Shown here: piece after piece, positions 22,328-34,500 of the stretch
Position numbering within the stretch: the first letter of the stretch is position 1
Layout: each line of letters begins with the position of its first letter
NCBI GenBank assembly: GCA_024196135.1
Contig: JAMQCK010000009.1
Coordinates: forward strand, 1-64,000
DNA: 64,000 bases
DNA from: Pleurotus ostreatus/Saccharomyces cerevisiae fusant
Lineage: Eukaryota; Opisthokonta
Direction of reading: 5' to 3'
The notes under the pieces: model-generated
Told to the model about the DNA's origin: nothing
Databases searched by the model: none
Seen by the model: the letters and a program-made list of their open reading frames with translations, nothing else
Program-made: the position numbers and the translations under genes

Positions 22328-24748
22328 ATGCTTGTCGGCGAAGTGTGCTTGTTGACATCCGGTTCGTCTCTGCAGGGCGAGTACAAGCAGACGGACACGG
22401 AAGAGCGCCTGTTGAGGAAGATCGACGCGGGGATTCTGACGTTTGCGTGTATCTCTTAGTCGGTAGATTTCCTCGCACTTTACAGAAGGAGGGTCTGACG
22501 AGCGTGCGATATAGCTTTGTGGCAAGATGTCAGCATAATATGTCTTGTAGCTGGTTTCCCTCTGACAGATTCGCTGTACATCAGTGGACAATGTCAATCT
22601 GGCGAACGCGTACGTGTCTGGTATGAAGGAGGACCTCAACAGTACGCTGCACTGCTTGCATATCGTGGCCTACGAACTGACGTTCGTACTAGTGTCCGCC
22701 GCCGCCTACTCCGACCTCACGTCTATCTATCAAGCTGGCTACTCCGTGGGCCAAGTGGTGAGTCGAGCCTCGTCCTTCTGCCTTCCTTCGTTATATTCCG
22801 GCATCCGCGGTTTCACTATCACTCGTCCTAACCTCGCCCTACTAACCTCACCCCTCCAGCCCTGCAACCTCGCCATCCTCTACTTCCCGCCGCGCTACTA
22901 CATGTCCGCCCTCGTCTTCCTCCTCGCCGTGCTCTCCCTCAGCTGCGCGTTTGCACAGAACGTGCAGACGGTCTCGGCGCTCCGATTCCTCGTGGGCTTC
23001 TGCGAGTCAGGGATGTTCTGTTCGGTGAACTGTGAGTGGGCACGATGTTTTCTTTTCATCTGTCTGCCGCGTAGTATCTTGGCCGAGTCCTGTGTGGCTG
23101 ACGAAAGCTAGACATTCTGGGAAGCTGGTATGGGCCGAACGGTGCGTATAGTGCGATAAGGAAAAGGACGTGAATGCTGACGGCTATCTCAGAGCTAGCG
23201 CGCCGAGCCGCGATATATACAGGGAGTGGCTACGTTGGGTCGATTATCAGTGGGGTGAGAGGGTAAGCGTCATAACTCCAGCACACAAGTCTGACCCGCT
23301 TCCCAGGTCATCCAAGACGGAATCAACAAGAGCTTGGACGGCAAGCTCGGCCGTCCGGGATGGCGATGGGTAGGTTTTCCTTCTCGTGTGTGCGGACGGT
23401 GACTGACGACATGGGTGTAGCTCTTCATCATAGGTATAAACTTTGTCATAATTCATTGCGCAGCCCGCCGACTGACCTTGTATTAGATGCTATCCTAACC
23501 TTCCCGATCGCCCTGCTCGGAGTCCTCGTGCGTACTCCCTTCCTCTCTTCTCCATCCTTCCCCTCCCCCACCTAATCCTCCCTCGTCAGACCTTCCCCGA
23601 CACCCCCACCAAGACCACCGCCTTCTACCTCTCCCCCGCCGAGCGCGCTCTCGCCCAGACCCGCCTGCCCCCGCGCGACCGCGTCGTCTGGTCCCGCGCC
23701 GCCGTCCTTGGCGTCTTCAAGTCCTGGCAGCTCTACGTCTTCACGATCTTCTTCACGAACTTTGGATTGATGGAGACGTTCAACTTTAACTCGCTGGCGC
23801 CGATTTGGTTTAAGAGTTATCCGGAGAGGTTTAGTTTGTCGAAGTGAGTGTTGTTGATGTCTTGGGGTTTTGGGGTGTGGGTTGTGGGTTGTGGGTTATG
23901 GGAGAAGGATTATGGGTGGAGGGTAGAGCGGCGAGAAGGGGGAAGGAGGGAAGGATGGGGCTGACCGCGTACTTTCCAGCGCGAACCAGTACCCGAACGG
24001 CGTGTACGCGGTCGCCATCGTCGCTACCGCGATCATGTCTGCCACGTCGGACAACACGCGCAATCGGTGGGCGCCATCGGTCGTCATTGCGCTTGCGTGC
24101 ATTGTGTTTTCGGTCATTTTCCTCGTCTATCCGGAGAATAACAAGGCGGCGCTGATGGCGGCCATCTATGTGCACGGGATTGTCTTCGCTGGGCAGTCGA
24201 TCAATTACAGTGCGTTGACGTTTACTGCGTATTGCTCGTTGTGTTGCGCTGGTCTGACCCTTCAATCAAATAGCATGGGCAAACGAGGCGACGAAGTTCA
24301 ACCCCATTCTGCGGACGGTTACCCTTGCAGTGGTGCGCTGGCATTCACCTCCAAACGCTTCAGCCTGAGCTTATCTTCTGCAGATGAACCTGTCCGCGTA
24401 TATCTTCCTGATCTGGTACGGCATCGTCGTGGTCAACTCAGCGTAAGTATTGAGCTATGTCGTTTCGGCTTGATCTCACTTGCTTTGCAGCTATGCGCCT
24501 AAGTTCTACAAATGCGCCGTCGGGACGTTGAGTAGGTGGCATCAGACCTTCCAGTGAAGTTGTGCTCACAAGTCGCAGTCCTATCCATCATCTCGTTCTT
24601 CTTCCTGCCTTTGATCATGTACCTGATGAAGCGGGATCCAAACCTGCAGGAGGATCGTGCAGGTACGCCCTCAGAGTCCGACGAAGAGAAGGACGTAGAG
24701 AAGGACAGCAAGGAGGACGCGACTGTTACCGTCACCCCTGTCATATAA
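22328..24748 (+). CDS. MFS permease, allantoate/pantothenate (Dal5/Liz1) type
   Basis: Plasma-membrane transporter of the anion:cation symporter branch of the major facilitator superfamily. The N-terminus reads EERLLRKIDAGILTFACISY, FVAR, LDNVNLANAYVSGMKEDLN, then SIYQAGYSVGQVPCNLAILYFPPRYY, LRFLVGFCESGMFCSVNYILGSWYGPNELARR, GWRWLFIIDAILTFPIALLGVLTFPDTPTKTTAFYLSPAER and, in the second half, INYAWANEATKFNPILR. The C-terminal tail is acidic. About 13 introns. An internal exon at 22515-22528 is only 14 nt (introns 22459-22514 and 22529-22584, 56 nt each) and restores the first membrane segment. The start is uncertain: Met 22328 is the first in-frame ATG, and an upstream exon is possible. It follows the amidase on the same strand, suggesting uptake of an amide-derived or ureide substrate. 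Confidence 0.88.
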
Positions 24749-24940
24749 CGACCTTCAGTGTCTCTACAATTTACACTAGAATGATTTTGTTCGCATATAC
24801 TACCGCTTCCTGGAGCCCTGTAAATCTCTGCTTGCCGCTCAAGTTCAACTTGTGGGCGCCTTCACAGCCACCGCACATGACCGGCGCCCCGGTCCGATTC
24901 CACACAGCGTCATCGCCTTGCGCGCCTCTTCCTCCCAGAA

Positions 24941-26339
24941 ATGCCAGGTGTCTTGTCCGGGCGCGTCTTCCGCTGCTTCAAGACCCTTGAGCGCCTCGGC
25001 GACAAGATCACCGGCTTTGCTGGCCCTTGGTTTGTCGCACTCGCTTGGATCCTACTCTCCTATGGCGTTCTATGCTTCCTCGATGTCGTCCTTCCAACCC
25101 TGTCGGCGCCAGTCCTGACGATACCGCTATGCATGTTGCTGGTGGTGAACATGCTGGGGAACTACTATTGGGCGTGCTTCATGCCGCGGGGGGTGGTGGG
25201 GGATGAGGTAGCGAGGCGGCGGCCGTGGTTGTACGCGAGAAAGAAGAGGGGGGATCCGGTGATGAGGCGGAACTTTGCTGTCACGACGGCACGATGTACG
25301 ATGTGCAAGCGGTGTCGGAAGAATAGGCCAGAGGCGCGTGTGCTATGGCTCTGAACTAAGATTCTGACACTTACCCAATGGTTGTAGCGCTCGCACCATT
25401 GCCGCATATGCAGCAGATGCATACTGAAGTACGATCATCATTGTCCTGTGAGCCTTCGTCATCGAACAAGAAATGATCCCTCTTGACAGTAATGCAGTGT
25501 AAGACGCTGCCCCTACATTGCTCTTGCCCACATCTCACCCTGAAGTCAAGGGATCAACCAATGCGTTGGCATCAACAATGAGCGTTACTTCATCCTCTTC
25601 ATGTGCGTTTCTGCCCTTCACACCCTTACTCCGTGCTCACGACCAACAGGGCGTACCTTGTGATATGCTCTGGCATATTCTCCTTTACCGCATGGAGAGC
25701 GGTGCTGATTGCCTTGGGCGTCGAGCTTGTAGGGCGCCCTCTGTTTTTCTCCATATGCCCGGTCTAACTCATGGGATTCGCAGCGCCCTTTCAAAGCCAC
25801 AATTGTCAGCCAGACGCTGTTTGTGCTGATCTATATATTGGCTGTCGTGCTCAGCCTATGCGTTGCTGTGATGTGCGCATACCACCTTCACTTGGTCTGC
25901 TCAGGCGAAACGACCGTGGAGTCGATGGACTTTGCTGAGTATCGGAAGGCGCGGGTAAGCATCCTCCCTGCGCGCCATATAACGCCTTGCGTACTTACTT
26001 TCACGTAGCCATTCCAGAATTCATATAATCTAGGGCAGGTCCCAGCACACTGTAACTCGACAGTGTCACTCACGACGAGGCAGATGGCGAACAAATCTGA
26101 AGCTATTTTTCAACGTTGGTGATTGTGGAGAATAGTGCGTCATGATCATTTTCCCTCCACCCCGCAGCTCGCTCACCTGCCGCCCCATGTTCAGCCCTTG
26201 GTATTCGCTACTTCTTCCCCTCATAGTCGAGCCATATACCAATGGCTACGAATGGGCTCGCCGTCCCGGCTGCGAGAATGGACACCTAGGTATCGAACAT
26301 GGGGAAGAACTCACGGACGAGGACGACGTAGAGCAATGA
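24941..26339 (+). CDS. DHHC-type protein S-palmitoyltransferase
   Basis: Integral-membrane enzyme attaching palmitate to protein Cys. The N-terminus MPGVLSGRVFRCFKTLERLG is followed by two membrane segments (WFVALAWILLSYGVLCFLDVV; VLTIPLCMLLVVNMLGNYYWACF). The Cys-rich domain is CTMCKRCRKNRPEARRSHHC, RICSRCILKYDHHCP, then W plus INQCVGINNERYFILFM. Two more membrane segments follow (YLVICSGIFSFTAWRAVLIALG; LFVLIYILAVVLSLCVAVMCA), then SYNLGWRTNLKLFFNVGD and an acidic tail ending TDEDDVEQ. Rebuilding the motif Cys-Pro-Trp requires a single-base exon at 25498 between introns of 50 and 52 nt. Another intron (26035-26083 region) has GC-AG ends. The architecture is that of a four-pass PFA-type enzyme; the exact orthologue is not decided. 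Confidence 0.9.
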
Positions 26340-26917
26340 CATGTATCATAGCCGATCTGCACATCGATGACTTGCGATCTCCGCAAGTATCCCTTGACGT
26401 TGCCTCTTCTGTCCACCCGGTCTTCTGAAGTCTATTCCCCGGGCCACTGCAAGCCTCTTCCGTCGACAGATTCTATCACCGAGCTGTCAGCCTCGGGCGC
26501 GTGGGTCGACCGTGGGTCCATGTGACGGTAACGTGTCTAACGGCCATTCACTCCTCTTTCCAGGCTGGCAACCGTCGCCACCCGCCGCCGCCGGCAGCTC
26601 AATCACGCCGCACGCGCTCCCAGCGTCCCATCCGGTTTCCCGACCGAATCCACACCGAAGCAGACGTTTCCACAAGAAACATGGGCCTGATGGGAAAGCC
26701 GCGCCCGCCGAACGCAAAAGGGCCCGTGACGACTGCGTTCAGCCGCCCAGCGCCTGCTTGCGTCCTGCCTCCACCCGCGTCGACCGCCCCCGCCTTTGCC
26801 TTTTCGCTTGCTTGTATTTTTATTATTCGTTTTCGCTTTCGCTCCCCCTTTCCTCTTCCCCTCCTCACCTTCTCCCCTCGCAAAGCTGGCCTTTGAGGAC
26901 TCGCAGGAGCAGCAAGC
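26340..26917. other. Intergenic upstream of the DUF6533-like gene
   Basis: About 580 bp. Frames open in several registers because of GC-rich, stop-poor sequence; none shows a known motif. The final 120 bp are pyrimidine-rich, like a strong fungal core promoter and 5' UTR. Confidence 0.4.
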
Positions 26918-28393
26918 ATGAGTCCGTGGAACGATGCTACCAAGTTCATGCGCATCGTGAGTTGCGGATGATTGACAGGTCCTTTTGAGTGGGGCTGACA
27001 GCGGCGTTAGGCCGCGTTGGCGATCTTCGTCTACGACTGGGCGCTTACGCTCCCGGGCGAGATCAGGATGTGTAAGTGGACCGCATCCCCCAGCGTCCTA
27101 CGTGTCCTGACCTCTCCAGACCGGCGGCAGCGCTCGATAACGCGCATGAGCACTGCGTGTCTCATGCTCATTCTCGTGCGGGTAAGTCTCCGCGTCCCCT
27201 GCTGCGCTGATCCCTCCTTGTCCTGTCCATCACCCCTCCTGCCCATCATTCACTCATGACGCTGCGCAGTACCTCGGCCTCATAGCGCTGGTCACCAACT
27301 TCATCGGCTTCTTCGCGCACTTCTTCGTCGAGCTGCCCAAGAACGCGCCGTACGATGCCTGCCGCAGCTACTTCCGCGTCATGCCGATCATGCAGTGCTT
27401 CGCGTCCTGGGCGAGCCACGCCGTCTTCGTTGTGCGGGTGCGTATCTTTGCTGCTAGGGGTCCCTCCACCTTGGGCCCTGCTCGTCGCCATTGATGCTTA
27501 CTCTCCGCGTCGTATAACAGACGGTAGCGATCTGCGACCTCAAACGCACGGGGACGATCGCCCTGAGCGCGCTCGCGGCCGTCGTGTCTGGCGTCGAAAT
27601 CTTCGCGCAGCTGTACTCGTTCTACAAGTTCGACGTCGGCTCGTCCGGGAACTGCCTCCTGCAGTACAGCGATGATCACAACCTGAGCTACCTCTACTAT
27701 CTCGTGCGTGACCCTCTCAGTGCCGTTCGCAACGTTTCTCCTGATCGGCATTTGCAGGCGTCGACGATCTTTGACGTGGTGATCGTCGTGCTCACGTATC
27801 GCGGCCTGGCCGTGAAGCACTTCAAACGCAGCCAAGGGAACAACGACGGCTCGACACCCGCGTTCAACGATGTTCTGTGGAACTCGTCGATGCTCTACTT
27901 CGCTGTGACCACGTTCTTCAACATCCTCAACCTCTGTTTCTACGCCTACTACGGGAACAGTAACGCCACGGTGCTTGGCGCGATGGGGATTGCGTTCACG
28001 AGCATGATGAGCGCGCGTGTCAGTGAGTGGCGGGTGAACTGATCAGAAAGTTGGTATACTGACGACGGCGTCTGCGCAGTCCTCGACCTGCATAGCTACG
28101 TGCACCGGCCGACGACCTCGTTCCAGATCAGCGGTCTGAGGTCGAACGAGCAGGGATCCATGAGCAGAACTTCCGGGGTACCTTACCAGGTTCGAGGCTC
28201 TCACTACTGCGACTGCGGAACCTATGCATATGCTGACCCCTTCATCTCGCAGGGCAAGGGCACCTTCAACGGCTCCGACCAGTTCATCAGCGACAGCAAG
28301 ATGCGCGACTCCGGCATCGGCGTGTTCCGCACCGTGGAGACCACCGAGTACTCCTACGACTCTGGCCGCAGGGTGCGCGATAGCGTGGTGTGA
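26918..28393 (+). CDS. Multi-pass membrane protein, DUF6533-like
   Basis: Exons join to MSPWNDATKFMRI, AALAIFVYDWALTLPGEIRM, TRMSTACLMLILVRYLGLIALVTNFIGFFAHFF, YFRVMPIMQCFASWASHAVFVVR, TVAICDLKRTGTIALSALAAVVSGVEIF, then a lumenal or external loop with Asn and Cys (SSGNCLLQYSDDHNLSY), ASTIFDVVIVVLTYRGLAVKHF, and MLYFAVTTFFNILNLCFYAYYGNSNATVLGAMGIAF. The hydrophilic tail is Ser/Arg-rich and ends RRVRDSVV. About six or seven membrane segments. The pattern YDWALTLPGE near the first helix resembles the start of DUF6533, a large membrane family specific to basidiomycetes and of unknown, possibly receptor-like role. Family call from memory. Confidence 0.7.
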
Positions 28394-29338
28394 GGCGGCG
28401 CCCGGTAATCTAGTTCACACCATCGCACGTCTCTTCCCACCTCCCTTTTGCGACCCATGCGCCTCGCTCGCCGTACGTGATCCTTCCCATCTTCCTCCAC
28501 GGATGCACCCTTTCAGCGAAAGGATTGCATCTGGACGCATGGGACGCCACACTATCAGAGTACTCTCAAAAGCGCGGACAATCCACGGACATCCTGGTCA
28601 CCTACGCCGCGAGTGGCTACGTTCCTCCAGCCCTTGCCCTCCCTGTGCCACTTTGCATGTACATACTGTACTACACTTCACAGTGTACATACACGGTACC
28701 CGCCCCGGGTTCGTCGTCTGCGACGGCGGCCCGTCCCCTCGTTCACGATCCCCTAATTATTATTTTTACATTATTTTCGCAACGCTCTTTTTCTCCCATT
28801 TTCCTCGGACTCGTTTGCTCTGCGATGCTTCTCGGTATTGGATCTTCTCATTTCCCTTTCTCGTTCTTCACCCAACATCCCATCCCCCCTCCTGTCATCC
28901 AGTCACGTTTATTCGCACTGTCCAATTGCTTTTTACATCCTACTTACAGGCGGTACAGGCAGCTTCCTAGTGAAGCAATCACAAAGGTCCCCTCAGGTGG
29001 ACGTCAAGCACCGTTTCTGAGAGTGGCCTTCCGCGCAGAGGCTTAACAGGAAGGTAAGCTGCCATCACGTCTACACTGTTTGGGATCGGTTGGAGAACCG
29101 CAGAGTCGCGTAAGAGAAGTGGGAACCAGTCCCAAGTTATGAAGATTGTCTTTCTTGCCGCATGGTAGCAAGTTCTTGGCCATAAAAGACCATGAAGGTG
29201 AACTTTCGAGTTTCCCACGCCACGCGGGCCCTTCGGCCGAAAAAGCTTCGGTGATCCGAGGAGATTGATCGAGTGAGCACGTTCGCCTGCAGCAATGAAC
29301 TCCTCGATGCGAGTCACAGCTGCTTGTAGTAAACCACC
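28394..29338. other. Intergenic upstream of threonine synthase
   Basis: About 945 bp. Open frames in two registers at 28224-29046 run on from the preceding gene and show no motif. The segment 28750-28940 is T-rich. No gene, repeat or RNA was recognised. Confidence 0.4.
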
Positions 29339-31189
29339 ATGAAGTACTTTTCAACACGCGGGGGCAAGGATCTGTTATCCTTCGAAGAGGTGCGCTACAG
29401 ATCATCCCATCTTTACCTCGCACTCACCTTCTCCAGGCAGTCCTCGCCGGCCTAGCCCCGGACGGCGGCCTATACATCCCCGAGTCCATCCCCTCCCTCC
29501 CCTCCGACTGGCAAGAAGCATGGAAGGACTACTCCTTCGTGGATCTCTCTTGCGCCGTCCTTCGCCTCTACATCTCCCCGAACGAGATCTCCAACGAGGA
29601 CCTCCGCACCCTCGTCGAAAAGTCCTACAGCACGTTCCGCCACCCCGCGATCACCCCCCTCCACAAGCTCGACGACAAGCGGTTTATCCTCGAGCTCTTC
29701 CATGGTCCGACGTTTGCGTTCAAGGACGTCGCGCTGCAGTTCCTGGGCAATCTGTTCGAGTTCTTCCTCCTGCGGCGGAATGCGCAGAAGAAGGAGGGTG
29801 AGCCGCAAGAGAAGCTGACGATCGTGGGCGCGACGAGTGGGGATACGGGGAGGTGCGTATGTGCTGTCAGTAAGCATGTGATGGTGTAGACTGAAGTGAT
29901 CTAGCGCAGCCATCTATGGTGTGAGGAATAAGGCCAACATATCGGTCTTCATCCTTCATCCCAAGGGGCGCGTCTCGCCGATCCAGGAAGCGCAGATGAC
30001 CACCGTCACGGATCCCAATGTGCACAACGTCGCCGTGCAAGGTACTTTTGATGACTGCCAGGTGCGTTCAGAGTACCCGTACATTCTTACTCTCCCCATA
30101 CTCACGCTCCCCGCCCTTCCTCCAGGACATCGTCAAAGCTCTTTTTGGCGACGCAGAAATGAACGCAAAATACAAACTCGGCGCCGTCAACTCCATCAAC
30201 TGGGCGCGCATCCTCGCACAGACCGTATACTACTTCCATGCCTACTTCAACGCGCGGAAACAACTCCCCACGGACGCCGAGCTCCAGTTTGTCGTCCCCA
30301 CAGGCAACTTCGGGGACATCCTTGCTGGGTACTACGCGAAGAAGATGGGGCTGCCGATGGGGAAGCTCGCGGTCGCGACGAACGCAAACGACATCCTCGC
30401 GCGCTTCTGGCGGACAGGCAAATATGAGAAGGTCGACTCGGCTGCAGCCGCGGCGCCAGGTGAGACGGATCCCGCTTTAGGCTCGTCGGACGGGAAGCAG
30501 GCGACGGCGGCGGGTGGGGTGAAGGAGACCTTGAGTCCCGCGATGGATATCCTGGTGTCGAGCAACTTCGAGCGGTTGCTGTGGTATTTGGCGCGAGAGA
30601 GCGCGGAGGGGGCAACGGAAGAGGAGAAGAGGGCGAATGCGTCGGCGACGTTAGCACATTGGATGTCGCTGGTGAAGACGGATGGGCGCGTGGAGGTGCC
30701 GGTAGCGGCGCTCGAGTTGGCGAGGAATGACTTTGTGGCGGAGCGGATATCGGACGAGCAGGTGAGTGTTACTGCGTTGGGTATCATAGCTTGGGCTGAC
30801 GGGCATGTGTAGACTCTGGACACCATCAAGAAGCACTTCCTCTCGGAGAAGTCGTACACTGCGGACCCGCACACCGCGGTTGGTCTCGCCGCCGCCGCGC
30901 TTATTGCGCCACAAAAGTGAGTCGACGCTACATTCGCTTGTGATCCACGCACACTAATTCTCCCCACCCCAGCCACCCAAACACCACCCAAATTATCCTC
31001 TCCACCGCGCATCCAGCCAAGTTCTCCGAGGCTGTCTCCCGCGCGCTCAAGGAGTACTTCGAGTTTGACTTCGAGCGCGATGTACTGCCGGAGGAGTTCC
31101 GTGGCTTGCTCGACAAGCCACGGAATGTCATCGATATACCGAAGGCGGATGTGGAGTTGGTGAAGGATGTGATCAAGAAGTATGCATAG
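29339..31189 (+). CDS. THR4: Threonine synthase
   Basis: PLP enzyme converting O-phosphohomoserine to threonine, the last step of threonine synthesis. Exon 1 is 29339-29389 (MKYFSTRGGKDLLSFEE); exon 2 starts at 29437 (AVLAGLAPDGGLYIPESIP). The PLP Lys is in GPTFAFKDVALQF (about Lys113). VGATSGDTGS is the phosphate-binding loop, completed across an intron by AAIYGVRNKANISVFILHPKGRVSP. NSINWARILAQTVYYFHAYF and VPTGNFGDILAGYYAKKMGLP are family signatures. The terminus reads STAHPAKFSEAVSRALKEYF, then IKKYA. About five introns and about 530 residues, as expected for the fungal long form. A low-complexity Gly/Ala/Ser stretch lies around SAAAAAPGETDP. It looks intact. Confidence 0.96.
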
Positions 31190-31507
31190 ATGGCAGAGGC
31201 GGTTGTAGCAGACAAAATGTACTTGATTTGTACGGTGTATTCAGACTACTTCAAAGTGGCGCGGAGAAAGGGAATGCCAAGCATGAGGAAGCTTCATAGC
31301 GAGGGACCAGACCTGGTGATTTTCGAAAGCATATGCCACAAGGCTGAAAGGGGATCAATGTTACGAGGAGGAACAAAAACTGCCAAATGCGGTAATTTTG
31401 AACTCATGCGAGCACGTGCCTTCATGACTTGATCGCCGGTGCCGAAGTCCGGACCGGGACCGGAACGTGGCCTCGTCGCGTCGCGTCTCTTGTCACTGTT
31501 TGCCACC
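31190..31507. promoter_or_regulatory. Intergenic, THR4 3' end and SCC3 promoter
   Basis: 318 bp between two same-strand genes. No element is identified beyond a good start context (CCACCATG) at its end. Confidence 0.4.
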
Positions 31508-34500
31508 ATGTCGGACTCCACCGCCCCTCGACGCTCGAAGCGCGACAGGAAGACGACCCAGCTATTTTGTGCGTACGCTACTGATGAGTTTGACGCGCTT
31601 TACTGACAAGGTCGCGCAGCTAGCCAAGGTTCGAACAACAAGAGACGCGCCGGGGAGAGCGAGACCGAAGCCGACACCCCAGGCCAGTCAGATGCTGAGA
31701 TCGACAATCCGGAGGAAGGGGGAGACGACGCTGCGCCAGCTGATGACGAAGAGGAAGAAGAGGACTACGAAGGGCCCGCGAAGGCCGCGCCAGGGGCTGG
31801 CAGAGGCAAGCGCAAAGCAGCGGGCAAGCCCAAGGAGCCCCGGCCGGTCAAGAAGCCCCGCACGGCGCGAGCGAAGGGTACTGGAACGACAACGCGTCGA
31901 GGCCGAAAGCCAAAGGATGGAGAGGATGTTGTGTTCGACGCGGCGCAGGTCGAAAAGGACACGAAGATATCTTCGGACAACCCCCTGTTCAGTGCGTGAC
32001 TGCTCCTGTTGACGCGTATTGTGTGGCTGACCATGCGGTGTAGATGCCATATTGAACCCTGCTGCGGCGCTGCAGTCCACAGCGGAGGACTTCTTGGAGT
32101 CATTGAATTCAAGCCCAGGACACGCGCAAGCCGAACTTGTCAACTTAATCCTACGATGCTGTGGCTGCAATGACTCCGTAAACGAGGATGAGGCAGTTGA
32201 CTACGATGGTGTTGTTGACGCGTTAGACAACTTCACCGAGGCGCTCAAGCAGGTGCGTTCCCACATTCCAACCAAACAATAGAGTACTAAACGCGTCGCG
32301 TGCTCAGGACAACTCCCCCACATACCCTCTCACATCAAAGCTGCCCATCTTCAAGAAATTCCGCAAGTCCCTGTCCGAGTTCATCGAGCGCCTCATTGTC
32401 TCCGCCGCCGATCTTGGGTCTCTGTACACCTCCGACCTCATGCTGACGCTGCAGACCTGGGTCGTGCCAATGTCGTCCTCGCAGATCCGGAGCTTCCGCC
32501 ACACGGCGACGGTGTTGGCCATGGAGGCCGAGACCGCGCTGTGCGACGTCGCTGCTAAGGTGGAGAAGGAGGCGGAGGTCATAGGGCGGCAGCGTGAGGG
32601 GGAGAAGAAGCGCAAGGCTGCGAGTTCTGCCAAGGGCAAAGGTGCGCGCGAGAAAGAGCTAGAGAGCAAGCTGCAAGAGGTGCGCAGCCGACGAAACAAG
32701 CTTGCGGAATATCTGAAGGAGTTCGTGGACGGGTAAGCGCCTTCACTCACCCTTGCAGAATAATCAGGCTGACTCTTCCTCAGCGTCTTCGTCCACCGGT
32801 ATCGTGATCTCGACCCTACCATCCGCGCCGAATGCATACATGCACTTGGCGTCTGGTTTAAGAAGCACCCTTCCACTTTTCTCGACACGTCCTACCTCCG
32901 CTATGTCGGCTGGGTCCTCTCCGACAACAACCACCACGTTCGCCTCGAAGCAGTGCGCTCCCTCCAGCACGTCTACGCCGCCACCTCCTACCTAACTTCC
33001 CTTAACCACTTCACCGAGCGCTTCAAGCCGCGCCTCATCGAAATGGCGACCAGCGACATTGAAATATCCGTCCGCATCGCCGTCATCCAGGTCCTCTCTG
33101 CCATCGACGACGCCTCACTACTCGAGGACGACGAGCGAGACAAGCTGTGCCTCTTGATCTTCGACCCCGAGGCGCGCGTGCGCAAGGCCGTCAGCGAGTT
33201 CGTCGCAAGCGCTTGGAAGGAGTCCGTCGACGAGCGCCTCGTGGGCGTCCAGCCCTCTTCTTCCGACAAGAGCCGCATCGGGATCAAGGCGCTCGCGATC
33301 CTGCTCGTGCGCTGGGGGCAGTCGCTCGACGCTGACAGCGAGGAGACGGAGTCGCAGCAGGACGCTGCGGACGACGACGTGAGCGAGGCGGCGAGGGCGC
33401 GTCGGAAGGAGGTGGGCGTGCTCCTCGCGAACGCGCCGCGCAACCGCATCACACTAGCGGTTGATGCGCTCTGGGATGTGCTGGATAGCGTGCAGGACTG
33501 GGAGGGGTTGTTGGACTTGTTGTTGCTGGACCACACCGCTGCTGAGGAGGCGGTGGGTTCCTCGTCGCCGAGCAAGCGAAGAAGGGCGAATGAGAAGAAT
33601 GCAAACTCGGATGCTGTCAATGACGCATGGAGGTTGGATGATGAGGAAGAGACCATATTGCTGCAAGTCTTCGTGGCAACAGTGAGCAAGGCGAAGGCAG
33701 AGTCTGCGGGCGGGAAGAAGGTGCGTGGTTCGTGCCTAATCTGACTGAGAGGGTGCTGATTCTTTGGCCAGGGTGAAGAGGAGAAGCTCTCGAACGACAT
33801 CACTCGTGCACTTATTCCAGGCCTCCCGAGGCTTTTTGCGAAGTACCAGGCAGATCACACCCGTGTCGCGGAAGTGCTCCTCTTGCCGACCATGATGAAC
33901 CTCGATCTCTACCTCGAGATGCGCATGGTACCCGTAAGCATATCTCGCGCACATCTTGTTACTAGACACCTGACGCTCTCCAAAGGCTTACAGTACCCTC
34001 TGGGACGAAGTCAACAAGCTCTTCCTCTCCCAAACCGCCATGTCCGTCCTCGTCAACGCCGCCAAGGTCATCTACACCCTCATGGACGCCACCGCGCTCT
34101 CGAACACCAATAGCACGAAGATCGTCGAGCTCGAGGACGAGCTGTCAACCAGCCTCCGGGACGTGATCGCTGGCCGGGACGAGGTCGAGGTCGCAGTGTT
34201 CTCGGAGGACGAGGTGCTGGCGTTGATGGCGATCTGCACGCGGTTGGCGGTGCTGTCGGGGTGCAGGGATCTGTCGGGGTGGGTGGATGAGAATGAGGGC
34301 GGGAAGCAGAGTAGCGCGTGGGATATTCTTATGGCGCTTTCGGAGCGGGGGAGGATGGGGCATAAGGAGGAAGAGACAGTGAGTGTGGCCACTCGTGGGC
34401 TGGAATGGAATGCTGATGATACTTGGCAGATGATTGAACAAGCTTTGGCCGTCCTCTCGCTCCACATATTCTGGAAGGCGAAGGGACTCACCATTGATTC

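Noticed and set aside
29043..29423. Minus-strand frames of 112-126 residues upstream of THR4
   Set aside because: They overlap the THR4 start and first exon, have no motif, and look like shadows.
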